The position numbers were made by a program, and so were the translations under genes. The notes beneath the pieces are model-generated. The model did not search any database and was not told the DNA's origin. It saw only the letters and a program-made list of their open reading frames with translations. From Paenibacillus spiritus (GTDB taxonomy: Bacteria; Bacillota; Bacilli; Paenibacillales; Paenibacillaceae): DNA of 64,000 nucleotides. Each line of letters opens with the position of its first letter. Position 1 is the stretch's first letter. Positions 52,086-60,045 of this stretch are shown here, one piece after another. The stretch is from positions 32,382 to 96,381 of the forward strand of contig NZ_VYKK01000026.1 in the NCBI RefSeq assembly GCF_008710135.1. The letters are read 5' to 3'.

Positions 52086-53258
52086 TTACCGGACCCCTTT
52101 CCGCGACAGCAGGAATACCGAGACGGCCATGAATACGAACGCGTAGCCCAATGCGCCGTACACCGGCATCAGCTTCACGATGCCCTGCTGCATATAATCG
52201 AACAGCGGCTGCTGAAAAATCTCATTGATGCTGAGCTCTCTCAGCTCGCCCATATCCATCTTGATAAACCCGCCGCCGATAAAGGTCATCGCCGGAATCA
52301 GAATCGTAACCACTCCGTCCAGCTGCTTGACCCGGCGGCTGATTACGCCGAGCAGAAGCCCGAGGGCATTGAAGAAGATCGAGCCGGCGAGGATGATGAA
52401 GAAGACGAACAGCAGGCTGTTCCCGTAATCCGCCTGAAAGAACCATTTGGCGCACAGTACGATAATCAGTCCTTGAAGCACCGTGATGCTGCACCCCGTC
52501 AGGAACTGCCCCATGATAAGGCCTACCCGGGAGACAGGCGACACCAGATAGCGCTCGCCCAGCGCCTCGCTGTACTCTTCCTTCACGAAGTTCATCGTAT
52601 TGGCCAGTCCGTAGACGAGAATCAGCACGAGCATCGTTACGCCGTAATAGCTGATGGCGGAGACGCCGGACGCCTCTTTGGCCTTGGCCCCGGCTGCCGG
52701 AGCGCTTGCGGCTGCGGCCTGCTGCGGATCTTTCAGCAGCGGAGCATAGGCATGGGTGTAAGCTGCGGCGGGATTCTCCGCCTTGGACAGCTTCATGGCC
52801 AGATAACCGTCGGAGAACGCCGAGAGCGTCAGCTCCGTTACCTTGATTTTCTCAATGTCAGAATCCTTCCCGTATACGGTTACCCCCTCGGCGCCCGCCG
52901 TCCCTTGGGACAACCCGGCCGGAATATGGATGTACTGCTCGGCCTTGCCGTCCTTCAGCAGCTGCTTGGCTGCGGCGTCATTCGTTCCGGTCTGAACCTC
53001 CAGCAGCGACCGGTTGGCTTCCCCTTTCAGAAAAGCAACGATCTGCTGTCCCGCCTGCCCCTTGTCCTCGTTGACCACCACGGTCTTCACGCGGTCGGCA
53101 GCGGACGATTTCGTCTCCGGCTCGTCTTTGCTGTCGAACACCCCGGACAGCGCGTTGCCGAGGATTACGATCAGCAGGAGCGGCAGAAGAATGTAGTTCA
53201 CGATCACGACCGGATTCTTGACCTTTCGTTTCATGCTCGTTATAAATATGGTCCACAT
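52086..53258 (-). CDS. ABC-2 type exporter permease (first of pair)
   Basis: 390-residue membrane protein of the same architecture as its neighbour: N-terminal helix (VNYILLPLLLIVILGNAL, about 20-37), a large outside domain (about 40-200), then helices such as ISYYGVTMLVLILVYGLANTM, LLFVFFIILAGSIFFNALGLLLG and LGYAFVFMAVSVFLL. It probably forms a heterodimer with the permease at 50977-52083 and is powered by the ATPase at 53262-54179, whose stop codon is three bases upstream. Confidence 0.9.
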   Translation of the reverse strand: MWTIFITSMKRKVKNPVVIVNYILLPLLLIVILGNALSGVFDSKDEPETKSSAADRVKTVVVNEDKGQAGQQIVAFLKGEANRSLLEVQTGTNDAAAKQLLKDGKAEQYIHIPAGLSQGTAGAEGVTVYGKDSDIEKIKVTELTLSAFSDGYLAMKLSKAENPAAAYTHAYAPLLKDPQQAAAASAPAAGAKAKEASGVSAISYYGVTMLVLILVYGLANTMNFVKEEYSEALGERYLVSPVSRVGLIMGQFLTGCSITVLQGLIIVLCAKWFFQADYGNSLLFVFFIILAGSIFFNALGLLLGVISRRVKQLDGVVTILIPAMTFIGGGFIKMDMGELRELSINEIFQQPLFDYMQQGIVKLMPVYGALGYAFVFMAVSVFLLSRKGVR

Positions 53259-53261
53259 GGC

Positions 53262-54179
53262 TTAATCCCTCAGATTCTTTTGGGTTAGTTTGAAGAACAC
53301 CTGCTCCAGGTTCGGCGAGACATACTGGAAGCTTTTGACGTCGTCCCCGAACGCTTCCTTGATCCGGCTGATGAAATGAACGTCATGCTTGGGTACGCTG
53401 AGATGAATGTAGGGCTCTTCGGCATCCAGAACGGTGAACGACTTCAACTGCTGGGCGTAATGGGCTTTCTTCTTCTGCAGCTCCAGGCGAATCACCGCTT
53501 CGTCGGTAAATTCCTCGATAATGTCCCCCAGCTCGCCCTGGCAGAGCAGCCGGCCTTTGTCGATAATGCCGACATGCGTACAGATCTTCTCGACCTCTTC
53601 CATGTAATGCGAGATGTACACGACGGTGGTTCCCAGCTGGTTCAGCTCAAGGATGGCGTCCAGGATGCGGTTGCGGGACTGAGGATCGACGCCGACGGTC
53701 GGCTCATCGAGGATAATGACATCCGGATTATGCACGATTCCGCACGCGATGTTCAGTCTCCGCTTCATGCCGCCCGAGAATTTCTTGGGCTTCTGCGCCC
53801 GCTCTTCCCAGAGGCCGACGAATTCGAGCGCGAACTGGATCTGCTTCTTCAGCTTCTCTCCCTTCAGCCCGTACAGCTTGCCGAAGAACATGACGTTGTC
53901 GTAAGCGGACAAGTCGTACATCAGGGCCAGATCCTGCGGAACGTAGCCGACCCGCTTGTTCGTGCTGGCGTTCAGGCGTTCGTTGAACCACTGAATCGTC
54001 CCGCCCCGGGGCTTGTCGAGCCCCAGCATGACCTTGGTCAAGGTGGACTTCCCGGCTCCGTTCGGTCCCAACAGACCGAAGATTTGTTTCTCTCCGATGG
54101 ACAGCGACAACCGGTTGAGCACCGGTTTCTTCTGGTTATAGCTGAATTCAATTTCCTTCCCCGCAAAAACGGTTCCCAT
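53262..54179 (-). CDS. ABC exporter ATP-binding protein
   Basis: 305-residue ATPase with ATG at 54179 after GGGAGG. Walker A GLLGPNGAGKST (residues about 34-45), signature KKFSGGMKRRLNIACG, Walker B VIILDEPTVGVDPQ, and the switch VYISHYMEEVEKICTHVGIIDKG. The C-terminal 80 residues are the DrrA/CcmA-type accessory domain. It heads the long minus-strand operon running to about 29950. Its leader carries the same TTAGGA element as agrB, suggesting control by the agr system. Confidence 0.93.
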   Translation of the reverse strand: MGTVFAGKEIEFSYNQKKPVLNRLSLSIGEKQIFGLLGPNGAGKSTLTKVMLGLDKPRGGTIQWFNERLNASTNKRVGYVPQDLALMYDLSAYDNVMFFGKLYGLKGEKLKKQIQFALEFVGLWEERAQKPKKFSGGMKRRLNIACGIVHNPDVIILDEPTVGVDPQSRNRILDAILELNQLGTTVVYISHYMEEVEKICTHVGIIDKGRLLCQGELGDIIEEFTDEAVIRLELQKKKAHYAQQLKSFTVLDAEEPYIHLSVPKHDVHFISRIKEAFGDDVKSFQYVSPNLEQVFFKLTQKNLRD

Positions 54180-54256
54180 TCGTTATAGCCTCCCGTTTAG
54201 AATGTCTTTTGGTCTACCTCTAATCTAGCACCCCTTGGGACCGGCTAATCCTTTCG

Positions 54257-54284
54257 GTAATAACACGCGATTTTGACATCCTAA
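54257..54284 (-). promoter_or_regulatory. Candidate AgrA-controlled promoter of the exporter/NRPS-PKS operon
   Basis: On the minus strand CACTTAGGAT (core TTAGGA, 54284-54279) is followed after 16 bp by TATTAC (54262-54257). The ATPase start codon is about 78 bp downstream of the -10. The arrangement mirrors the agrB leader (29847-29875), with no other good promoter seen in this 220-bp gap. Confidence 0.5.
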
Positions 54285-54331
54285 GTGTATGGATTGGCTG
54301 CAATGATGAATACGCGGGCGGCGTAAACGCA

Positions 54332-54363
54332 GCAAGGCCCCGGGAGCTTCCCCGGGGCCTTGC
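54332..54363 (-). terminator. Strong hairpin after the GH43 gene
   Basis: GCAAGGCCCCGGG pairs with CCCGGGGCCTTGC across a short loop. It lies about 40 bp beyond the GH43 stop codon and isolates the sugar operon from the biosynthetic operon. No clear T run. Confidence 0.65.
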
Positions 54364-54404
54364 CTGTTCTTGCTCCTCACTTCCGGCCGGATACGCCCTT
54401 TCGG

Positions 54405-55370
54405 CTACAGCTGAACCGGCAGAATCCGTCCTTGCTCGTCATATTGGATCTCGGTGAATTTCACGCAGCGCTTGTGGTCCACTCCGCCGGACAGCGAGGC
54501 GTCATGATAGAACAGATACCACTTGCCTTCGAACTCCACAATGGAATGATGCGTCGTCCAGCCCACCACCGGCTCCAGGATCGTTCCCTGGAACACATAG
54601 GGGCCGAAAGGCTTGTCGCTGACGGCGTAGACAATCTTGTGGGTGGTTCCTGTCGAATACGACAAATAATACTTGCCGTTGTACTTGTGCATCCAGGGGC
54701 CTTCAAAATATCTCCGGTCCTCGTCCCCTGCCAGAAGCGGCTGGCCCGCTTCGTCCACAATGCTAATCTCCTGCGGTTCGGCCCGGAAGGACAGCAGGTC
54801 TTCCGTCAGTTCGGCCATCCGGGGGCCAAAAGCCGGTTCGCCCGGCTCTTTCTCCGCGGCGTCCGCCTGGTACTCGCCGGTCTTCCACTTCTCCAGCTGT
54901 CCGCCCCACAGTCCGCCGAAGACCATGTACGCGCGTTCGTCTTCGTCGATGAACACGGCCGGATCAATGCTGAAGCTGCCGTCGATGTAATTCGCTTCGG
55001 CCCGGAACGGACCGGCCGGAGAAGCCGAAGTGGCGACCCCGATCCGGAAGATGCCGTCCTTGTCGCGGGCCGGGAAGAACAGATAATACATGCCGTTCCG
55101 GCAGGCGGCATCCGGCGCCCACATCTGTTCGGAAGCCCAGGCTACGTCCCGCACGTGCAGCGCGAGCCCGTGATCGACGCAGGGCGCGTCCGGACCGTCC
55201 ATGGAGAGCACATGGTAGTCCTCCATCTGATACTGGTCGCCGTTGTCGTTCGTCGGTCCGTCATGATCAATGTCGTGCGAGGGATAGATATACAGCTTGC
55301 CCTCGAACACATGGGCGGACGGATCGGCAGTGAAGATATGGGTAACTAGCGGTTGGTTGAACTCAGCCAC
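54405..55370 (-). CDS. GH43-family glycoside hydrolase (arabinosidase/xylosidase type)
   Basis: 321-residue five-bladed propeller enzyme without signal peptide. A GTG at 55370 is preferred because AAGGAGG lies 11 bases before it; an ATG 11 codons earlier lacks a ribosome site. Catalytic positions by family: the base Asp in FTADPSAHVFEGKLYIYPSHD near the N-terminus, the pKa-modulating Asp in SFSIDPAVFIDED, and the acid Glu in RYFEGPWMHKYNGKYYLSYSTG. It should cleave arabinose or xylose from plant oligosaccharides in the cytoplasm. It is the last gene of the operon with the sugar importer. Confidence 0.9.
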   Translation of the reverse strand: MAEFNQPLVTHIFTADPSAHVFEGKLYIYPSHDIDHDGPTNDNGDQYQMEDYHVLSMDGPDAPCVDHGLALHVRDVAWASEQMWAPDAACRNGMYYLFFPARDKDGIFRIGVATSASPAGPFRAEANYIDGSFSIDPAVFIDEDERAYMVFGGLWGGQLEKWKTGEYQADAAEKEPGEPAFGPRMAELTEDLLSFRAEPQEISIVDEAGQPLLAGDEDRRYFEGPWMHKYNGKYYLSYSTGTTHKIVYAVSDKPFGPYVFQGTILEPVVGWTTHHSIVEFEGKWYLFYHDASLSGGVDHKRCVKFTEIQYDEQGRILPVQL

Positions 55371-55431
55371 GATTCGGTATTCCTCCTTGAATGTCGGTAT
55401 CAAGCGCTAAGAAGCCTAATGGAGTAGATGC

Positions 55432-56286
55432 TTACTCTTTGACGCCGCCGAGCGCAACGCCCGCGATAATATAACGGGACAGCAGGAAGTACACGACGAA
55501 CAGCGGCAGCGCCGTCAGGGAAAGGCCCATATAGATCGAGCCGAATTCCGTCTTGTAAATATCCCCGCGCAGCAGGCTGACCATAATCGGCATGGTGTAT
55601 TTCTCCTTCTGCGTCAGCAGGATCAGCGGCATGAACAGGTTGTTCCAATTGCCGACAAAGGCGAAGATGGCCTGCGTCGCCACCGCCGGCATCATCAGCG
55701 GCAGAATAATCCGGTTGAACGTCTTGAATTCGCCGGAGCCGTCCACGCGGGCCGCCTCAACGATCTCAAGCGACAGGGTCGCCAGCAAGTACTGGCGCAT
55801 GAAGAAGACGACCGCCGGCGCCGCAATTGCGGGCAGGATGAGCGGCAGGAAGCTGTTCGTCCAGTGCAGTTTGTACATGAACTGGTAGAAGCCGATGGCG
55901 CTGGCCTGGGCCGGAATCATCATGACGCACAGAATGAAGGTGAAGAACGGACCCCGCAGCTTCCAGTCGTAGGCGACCAGGCCATAGGCCGTCAGCGAAG
56001 AGAAGTAGACGGTGCAGATCGTCGCCGAGCTGGAAATAATAAAGGAGTTCAGAAAGCCTTTAATCGGGTCAAAGCTCTTGTCGAGCAGCACATGCAGGTT
56101 GGTCATCATATGGCTGGAAGGAATCAGCGAGACGCCGCTCTGGATTTCCGGTGTAGAACGCGTGGCGTTCACGAACATAATCCAGAACGGAAGAATGCTG
56201 AGCAGCGCCAGGCCGATGCAGACCACATAGATGATCGTTTTGGTCAATTTCCGGTTGAAGGTACCTGTCTTCTCAACTCTCTCCAT
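55432..56286 (-). CDS. Sugar ABC transporter permease, MalG/CUT1 type
   Basis: 284-residue membrane protein, ATG at 56286 after AGGGAGGTG. Six helices starting with IIYVVCIGLALLSILPFWIMFVNATRS; the EAA loop is VEAARVDGSGEFKTFNRIILPLMMPAVATQAIF; the C-terminus ends VALGGVKE, the usual MalG ending. It pairs with the MalF-type protein at 56291. No ATPase gene is present; as in many Gram-positive CUT1 systems a shared MsmK-type ATPase elsewhere is likely. Confidence 0.93.
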   Translation of the reverse strand: MERVEKTGTFNRKLTKTIIYVVCIGLALLSILPFWIMFVNATRSTPEIQSGVSLIPSSHMMTNLHVLLDKSFDPIKGFLNSFIISSSATICTVYFSSLTAYGLVAYDWKLRGPFFTFILCVMMIPAQASAIGFYQFMYKLHWTNSFLPLILPAIAAPAVVFFMRQYLLATLSLEIVEAARVDGSGEFKTFNRIILPLMMPAVATQAIFAFVGNWNNLFMPLILLTQKEKYTMPIMVSLLRGDIYKTEFGSIYMGLSLTALPLFVVYFLLSRYIIAGVALGGVKE

Positions 56287-56290
56287 CGGT

Positions 56291-57265
56291 CTACACCTCC
56301 CTTACGGCTGCTGCCTGTGCTGCCGCTCTCCGTCTCAATTTCTCGGCTTTCTTCAATCGGCCGGCATCGCGGTCGCGCATCAGATAGAAGAGCACAGCCG
56401 ACAATGCCGCCGTAATCAGGAACATAATCATACTTGCAGCCGCAGCCTTGTTGTACATGTAGCTTCCCTTGAAGGCCTGACCGTAAATAAACATGGACGT
56501 GGTAAGCGTAGAGTCGTCCGGACCGCCTGCGAGGAACAGCTGCGGAATATCGAACATCGTCAGACCGCCCACCATCGATGTAATCAGCGTGAACAGCAGG
56601 ATCGTGCGAAGACTCGGCAGCGTGATGCGGAAGAACGTCTGAATGCCGTTCGCTCCGTCAATCGCCGCGGACTCAAAGAGGGCCGGATTGATGCCCATTA
56701 CACCTGCAACGAGAACGATCATCGTGTTGCCGTACCACATCCAGAACTGGATGAATGCCACGATACCCCGGGCCGTCGTCTTATCCTGAAGGAAGAAGAT
56801 CGGGGCGTCGGACCATCCCAGCGATTGAAACAGACTGTTAATCGGGCCCATCGGATAGGCGAATAAACTGCTGAAGAGCACCGCAATGGTACTCGCTGTA
56901 ATAATATTTGGCATGTAGAGCAGAACCTTGAAGGCTCCCTGGCCTTTGATGTTCAGCCGCTTGTTGGTGAACCAGGCGGTAAGCAGAAGCGCGAGCACAA
57001 TCTGGGGAACGAAGTTGATTACCCAGAGCAGACCCGTATTTTTCAGAGACTTGATGAACGTCGGGTTGTGATACAGCAGATCCTTGAAGTTCTGAAACGG
57101 GTTATCCAGGATATGAATCGGCTTGGGAATCAGGCCCTTCATATCGGTGAAGCCGATCAGCGCAGTGTACAGGATCGGATAGAGCGAGAATACGAGAAAA
57201 GCCAGGACAAACGGCAGGGTAAAAATGTAGCCGTACTTCGAATAGTTCACACCTTTGCGGCGCAT
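56291..57265 (-). CDS. Sugar ABC transporter permease, MalF/CUT1 type
   Basis: 324-residue membrane protein, ATG at 57265 after GAGGTGAG. Helices include YIFTLPFVLAFLVFSLYPILYTALIGF, and the EAA loop is FESAAIDGANGIQTFFRITLPSLRTILLFTLI. It lies four bases before the MalG-type gene and about 60 bp after the binding-protein gene. It forms the importer channel for an oligosaccharide, probably arabino- or xylo-oligomers given the GH43 enzyme in the operon. Confidence 0.93.
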   Translation of the reverse strand: MRRKGVNYSKYGYIFTLPFVLAFLVFSLYPILYTALIGFTDMKGLIPKPIHILDNPFQNFKDLLYHNPTFIKSLKNTGLLWVINFVPQIVLALLLTAWFTNKRLNIKGQGAFKVLLYMPNIITASTIAVLFSSLFAYPMGPINSLFQSLGWSDAPIFFLQDKTTARGIVAFIQFWMWYGNTMIVLVAGVMGINPALFESAAIDGANGIQTFFRITLPSLRTILLFTLITSMVGGLTMFDIPQLFLAGGPDDSTLTTSMFIYGQAFKGSYMYNKAAAASMIMFLITAALSAVLFYLMRDRDAGRLKKAEKLRRRAAAQAAAVREV

Positions 57266-57290
57266 GCTCTCACCTCACGGATTGATGGGA

Positions 57291-57316
57291 AAGGGCGGGA
57301 TAGCTTCCCGCCCCTT
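57291..57316 (-). other. Intercistronic stem-loop between binding-protein and permease genes
   Basis: AAGGGGCGGGA pairs with TCCCGCCCTT around an AGCTA loop, eleven bases after the binding-protein stop codon. Such hairpins commonly stabilise the binding-protein mRNA or partly stop transcription, so that the binding protein is made in excess over the permeases. Confidence 0.65.
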
Positions 57317-57326
57317 CGACTCCTAG

Positions 57327-58745
57327 TTATTCGCTGTCGATATCAAGCTGGTCTTTGACCTGCTGTTTGAAGGTGGCGATGGCGTCGTCGCGGCTCTTGT
57401 TGCCTGCCGTGTACTCACGCACCTGATCGCGCCAGAGCTTGTTGATCGTTTCGTCGTACTGGGTCAGGTTCTTACCGGATGCGTTGGCGTTGGCCGGAAC
57501 GAAGACGTCGAACATATTCTGTCCGCCGAGCAGCGGAACTTCGCCGTTGGACTTGGACATAACGACGGAGGAAGCAACGCTGTCTTTCGTGCCCTGTTCG
57601 CCTGCCTTCATGGTGCCGTTGGCCCACAGATACTGGAGACCGGTCTCGGAAGTGTCCAGCGTTACCCATTTCACGAAATCTGCCACAGCTTGCTTCTTGG
57701 CATCATCCTTCACGACATCCTTGTTCGCGAGCAGCCAGGTGCCGCCCCAGAAGAAGCCGGTCGGCGGTTCGGTAATGGCCCAGTCGCCGTTCGTCGTCTT
57801 AACCTGGTCTTTCATCGTGTAGTTAATGAGCCATGCCGGGCCGAAGAATCCGAATACCGGCTTGGCGCCGGTGCCGGACATATCGGCGTACCAGCCTTCT
57901 GTCCAGTCGGTCGTATCATTGTGGTAGCCGTTGTCTTTCAGCTTCTTGGAGTAGTCCAGGAACTGTTCGCGCTTCGGATCGATGTGCAGCTTGCCGTCAA
58001 CAATCCAGCCCTTGTCGGAGCTGTTCTCGATCGGATGCCAGATGTCGCCGTCGCCGGAGACGATCGCATATCCTTTCGCTTTCAGCTTGGCCGCGGCTTC
58101 GAAGAACTTATCCCAGCCCGGTCCCACTTCCGTCTTGATCTTGGACGGATCATCCGTTCCGAAGACTTCCTTCGCGAGGGAACGGCGGTAAATGAATGCG
58201 CCTCCAGTCGCTTGATAGCCAAGGCCTTTCAGTTGGCCGTCCTTGCTGCCGATATCAACCGAATACTGGGCGATGCCTGCATCCTTGACCATCTTGTCAT
58301 CCAGACCGAGATCGGAATAGTTGGCTGCATACGAGGAAGCGTCGCCCTGCGTGTATTTGAGAACGAAGGCCGATTCCGCTGCATAGATGTCCGGAGCGTC
58401 CTTGCCTCCGGCGGCCAGCGCCTGGTCCAGCGCCGGCTGATAAGCGCCGTCGGTCGTAGCGATTACCGTTGTTTTGAAGTCTACATTCGCATCCGGATGG
58501 AGTTCCTTGTATTTCTTCGCCATATCCGGAATTTCATTCGTGAAGCTCCACAGATTGATTGTGACCTTCTCGCCCGATCCCTTGGCCGGAGCCGCTGCAG
58601 ACGCTGCCGGAGCCGCGCTGGCGCCCGCTGCGCCCGAAGACGAGTTGGAGTTGGAATTGTTGTTGTTACCGCCGCAGGCCGTAAGAGCTGAAGACACTAC
58701 AAGCACCGTAGAAATACCGGCAACCAGACGTTTCATGCTTTTCAT
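57327..58745 (-). CDS. Sugar ABC transporter substrate-binding lipoprotein (CUT1, family 1)
   Basis: 472-residue secreted lipoprotein. ATG at 58745 has GGGGAGG upstream. Signal peptide with lipobox SSALTAC (Cys24), then an Asn/Ser-rich spacer and an Ala/Pro-rich stretch to residue about 55. The mature part is a type I sugar-binding protein (TINLWSFTNEIPDMAKKYKELHPDANVDFKTT; FFGPAWLINYTM; FFWGGTWLLANKD). It captures the oligosaccharide for the permeases and is the first gene of the GH43 operon. Confidence 0.93.
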   Translation of the reverse strand: MKSMKRLVAGISTVLVVSSALTACGGNNNNSNSNSSSGAAGASAAPAASAAAPAKGSGEKVTINLWSFTNEIPDMAKKYKELHPDANVDFKTTVIATTDGAYQPALDQALAAGGKDAPDIYAAESAFVLKYTQGDASSYAANYSDLGLDDKMVKDAGIAQYSVDIGSKDGQLKGLGYQATGGAFIYRRSLAKEVFGTDDPSKIKTEVGPGWDKFFEAAAKLKAKGYAIVSGDGDIWHPIENSSDKGWIVDGKLHIDPKREQFLDYSKKLKDNGYHNDTTDWTEGWYADMSGTGAKPVFGFFGPAWLINYTMKDQVKTTNGDWAITEPPTGFFWGGTWLLANKDVVKDDAKKQAVADFVKWVTLDTSETGLQYLWANGTMKAGEQGTKDSVASSVVMSKSNGEVPLLGGQNMFDVFVPANANASGKNLTQYDETINKLWRDQVREYTAGNKSRDDAIATFKQQVKDQLDIDSE

Positions 58746-58945
58746 ACTTTGCCTCCCCTTTTGTATAAAGCGTGGTTTTTGTAACCGCATTCATAATTAT
58801 AGAGGTGTTCCTCTGGGAGCGTAAGGAAACGGTCATTGGGAGAAATTCTACTTTTATTGGATTTCCAATAAACGCGCTTTCATGAGAACGCAAAAAAGAG
58901 CCGAGCTGCTGGAATTTCCGGCCCACTCGGCCCAATCTGCTTCGG
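58746..58945. other. Leader and upstream region of the sugar operon
   Basis: No gene is supported. It must hold the sugar-operon promoter on the minus strand, but no confident -35/-10 pair was identified. It also contains the terminator of the methyltransferase remnant. Confidence 0.4.
58892..58934 (-). terminator. Intrinsic terminator of the decayed methyltransferase gene
   Basis: On the minus strand GGGCCGAGTG pairs with GCTCGGCTC and is followed by six T (58897-58892). It lies 12 bp past the remnant's stop codon, showing that the fragment was the end of a true gene. Confidence 0.75.
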
Positions 58946-59190
58946 CTAGGTCATCAGAGCGGCGGTTGGGCCGCTCCCGCTTTTATCGAACGGCCTGAGC
59001 CGACAGTAAATCTCCCGGATGCGCTGATGCAGCTCGTCCTCCTCTCGGTTCAGAGAGGGATGATTCCAGAACAGAGCCGCCGTGCCGCCCGGCTTCAGCA
59101 GATCGAATATTTTGGCGAATCCGAAATCCTCTTCAATCCAGGGAAACGCCGTCGCCGAGTAGATGAAATCAAAAGACCCGGGTCGGTCAT
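58946..59190 (-). pseudogene. 3' remnant of a class I SAM-dependent methyltransferase
   Basis: Translation of the minus strand gives about 80 residues ending in TAG: RPGSFDFIYSATAFPWIEED, then FAKIFDLLKPGG, AALFWNHPSL and ELHQRIREIYCRLRPF. This is the C-terminal part of the methyltransferase fold (post-motif II to strand 5) of UbiE/YcgJ-like enzymes. The SAM-binding N-terminal half is missing and no start codon is available. The homology stops abruptly near 59190, where AT-rich unrelated sequence begins. Its intact terminator follows. Confidence 0.75.
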
Positions 59191-59214
59191 TGTCATTCTC
59201 TTTTTCTATGTGGG

Positions 59215-59324
59215 AACTGATTGTCCCGAGTCATCCGATTAGGAACAACTTACAAAAACACCTTCAAGAGATTACCATCAAGGATATTGCCGAGCGGGCG
59301 AATATGAACATACTTCGCGGATAA
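59215..59324 (+). pseudogene. Remnant of a TetR-family helix-turn-helix
   Basis: The plus strand reads ...LQKHLQEITIKDIAERANMN, then ILRG and a TAA. ITIKDIAERANMN is the first two helices of a TetR DNA-binding domain; the recognition helix (normally RxTFYxHF) and everything after are missing. No ribosome site or start codon is visible. It abuts the methyltransferase remnant, marking a deletion or recombination scar. Confidence 0.6.
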
Positions 59325-59542
59325 ACACCTGTTCTTCTCAACCATGCTCACTACCACAAGCGCAGCTTTCTTCCGCAGTCAATTCATGGACCTTGTCATA
59401 CAGGAGTACCCTGCGGAAATTGACGTTGTCGAAGACAAGGATCAAGGATTGAACGAAGAGGTAATCCTCCTTAGTGCGGACAACTCGGTTATCCCGGCCC
59501 GTTACGGCCGCCCCGTTAAAGGATGGCCTCTCCTTTTGAAAA
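59325..59542. other. Region without a recognisable gene
   Basis: About 220 bp between the TetR remnant and the SnoaL-like gene. Open frames exist on both strands but none has a ribosome site or a recognisable protein family. It may be further decayed DNA. Confidence 0.4.
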
Positions 59543-59980
59543 TTAACCAGCGCCTTCGGACGACTGCTCGTTTCGCTGCAACTGATTACGGATTCCTTCG
59601 CGGTCAATCTGGATCCAGTATTCTGCGATCTTCTCATTCTCAACACGATAGACTGCACTCGCGATCTCCAGGATCGGTTGATGAGTCGGTGCAAAACCGT
59701 CTACTTCTCCGATATGGATACCGGCCTGTTTCCAGCGCACATAAACTCGATCATCCTGCGCTAAGAACTCAGTGATATTCAGACTAAACGGTCCGTAAGC
59801 GGCAATCATTTCACGAATATGATCGGCATAATCGGCCGGAGACCGTTCAACGGTAATTTCATCTTCCGATGTAAGCTGATGGGCCAGAACACGTTCCGCC
59901 ATATAACAATATGCTGCCTCCGGTTCTTGTCCGGAACGGACTCTCTCAATAAATTGCCTTACTACTCCTTCTGCTGCCAT
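59543..59980 (-). CDS. SnoaL-like (NTF2-fold) protein
   Basis: 145-residue single-domain protein, ATG at 59980 after GGAGGACACC. The pattern matches the ester-cyclase/SnoaL-like group: AERVLAHQ, YADHIREMIAAYGPFSLNITEFLAQDDRVYVRWKQAGIH, and the ending VYRVENEKIAEYWIQIDREGI. Such proteins can be polyketide cyclases, isomerases or stress-related binding proteins; no catalytic residues distinguish these here. It is downstream of the TetR gene on the same strand (about 65 bp gap) and may be co-regulated with it. Confidence 0.8.
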   Translation of the reverse strand: MAAEGVVRQFIERVRSGQEPEAAYCYMAERVLAHQLTSEDEITVERSPADYADHIREMIAAYGPFSLNITEFLAQDDRVYVRWKQAGIHIGEVDGFAPTHQPILEIASAVYRVENEKIAEYWIQIDREGIRNQLQRNEQSSEGAG

Positions 59981-60045
59981 GGTGTCCTCCAGTTCTTCAG
60001 AATGAGATCTTGTCGTTGGTAAACCGGGTTCGCCCTCGCTCCCCG

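Noticed and set aside
59344..59775. Plus-strand frame of 143 codons overlapping the SnoaL-like gene
   Set aside because: No ribosome site or recognisable family, and its second half is antisense to a better supported gene.
59543..59980. SnoaL-like protein as a cyclase of the NRPS-PKS product
   Set aside because: It lies outside the biosynthetic operon, beyond the sugar operon, next to a different TetR gene. No evidence links it to the cluster.
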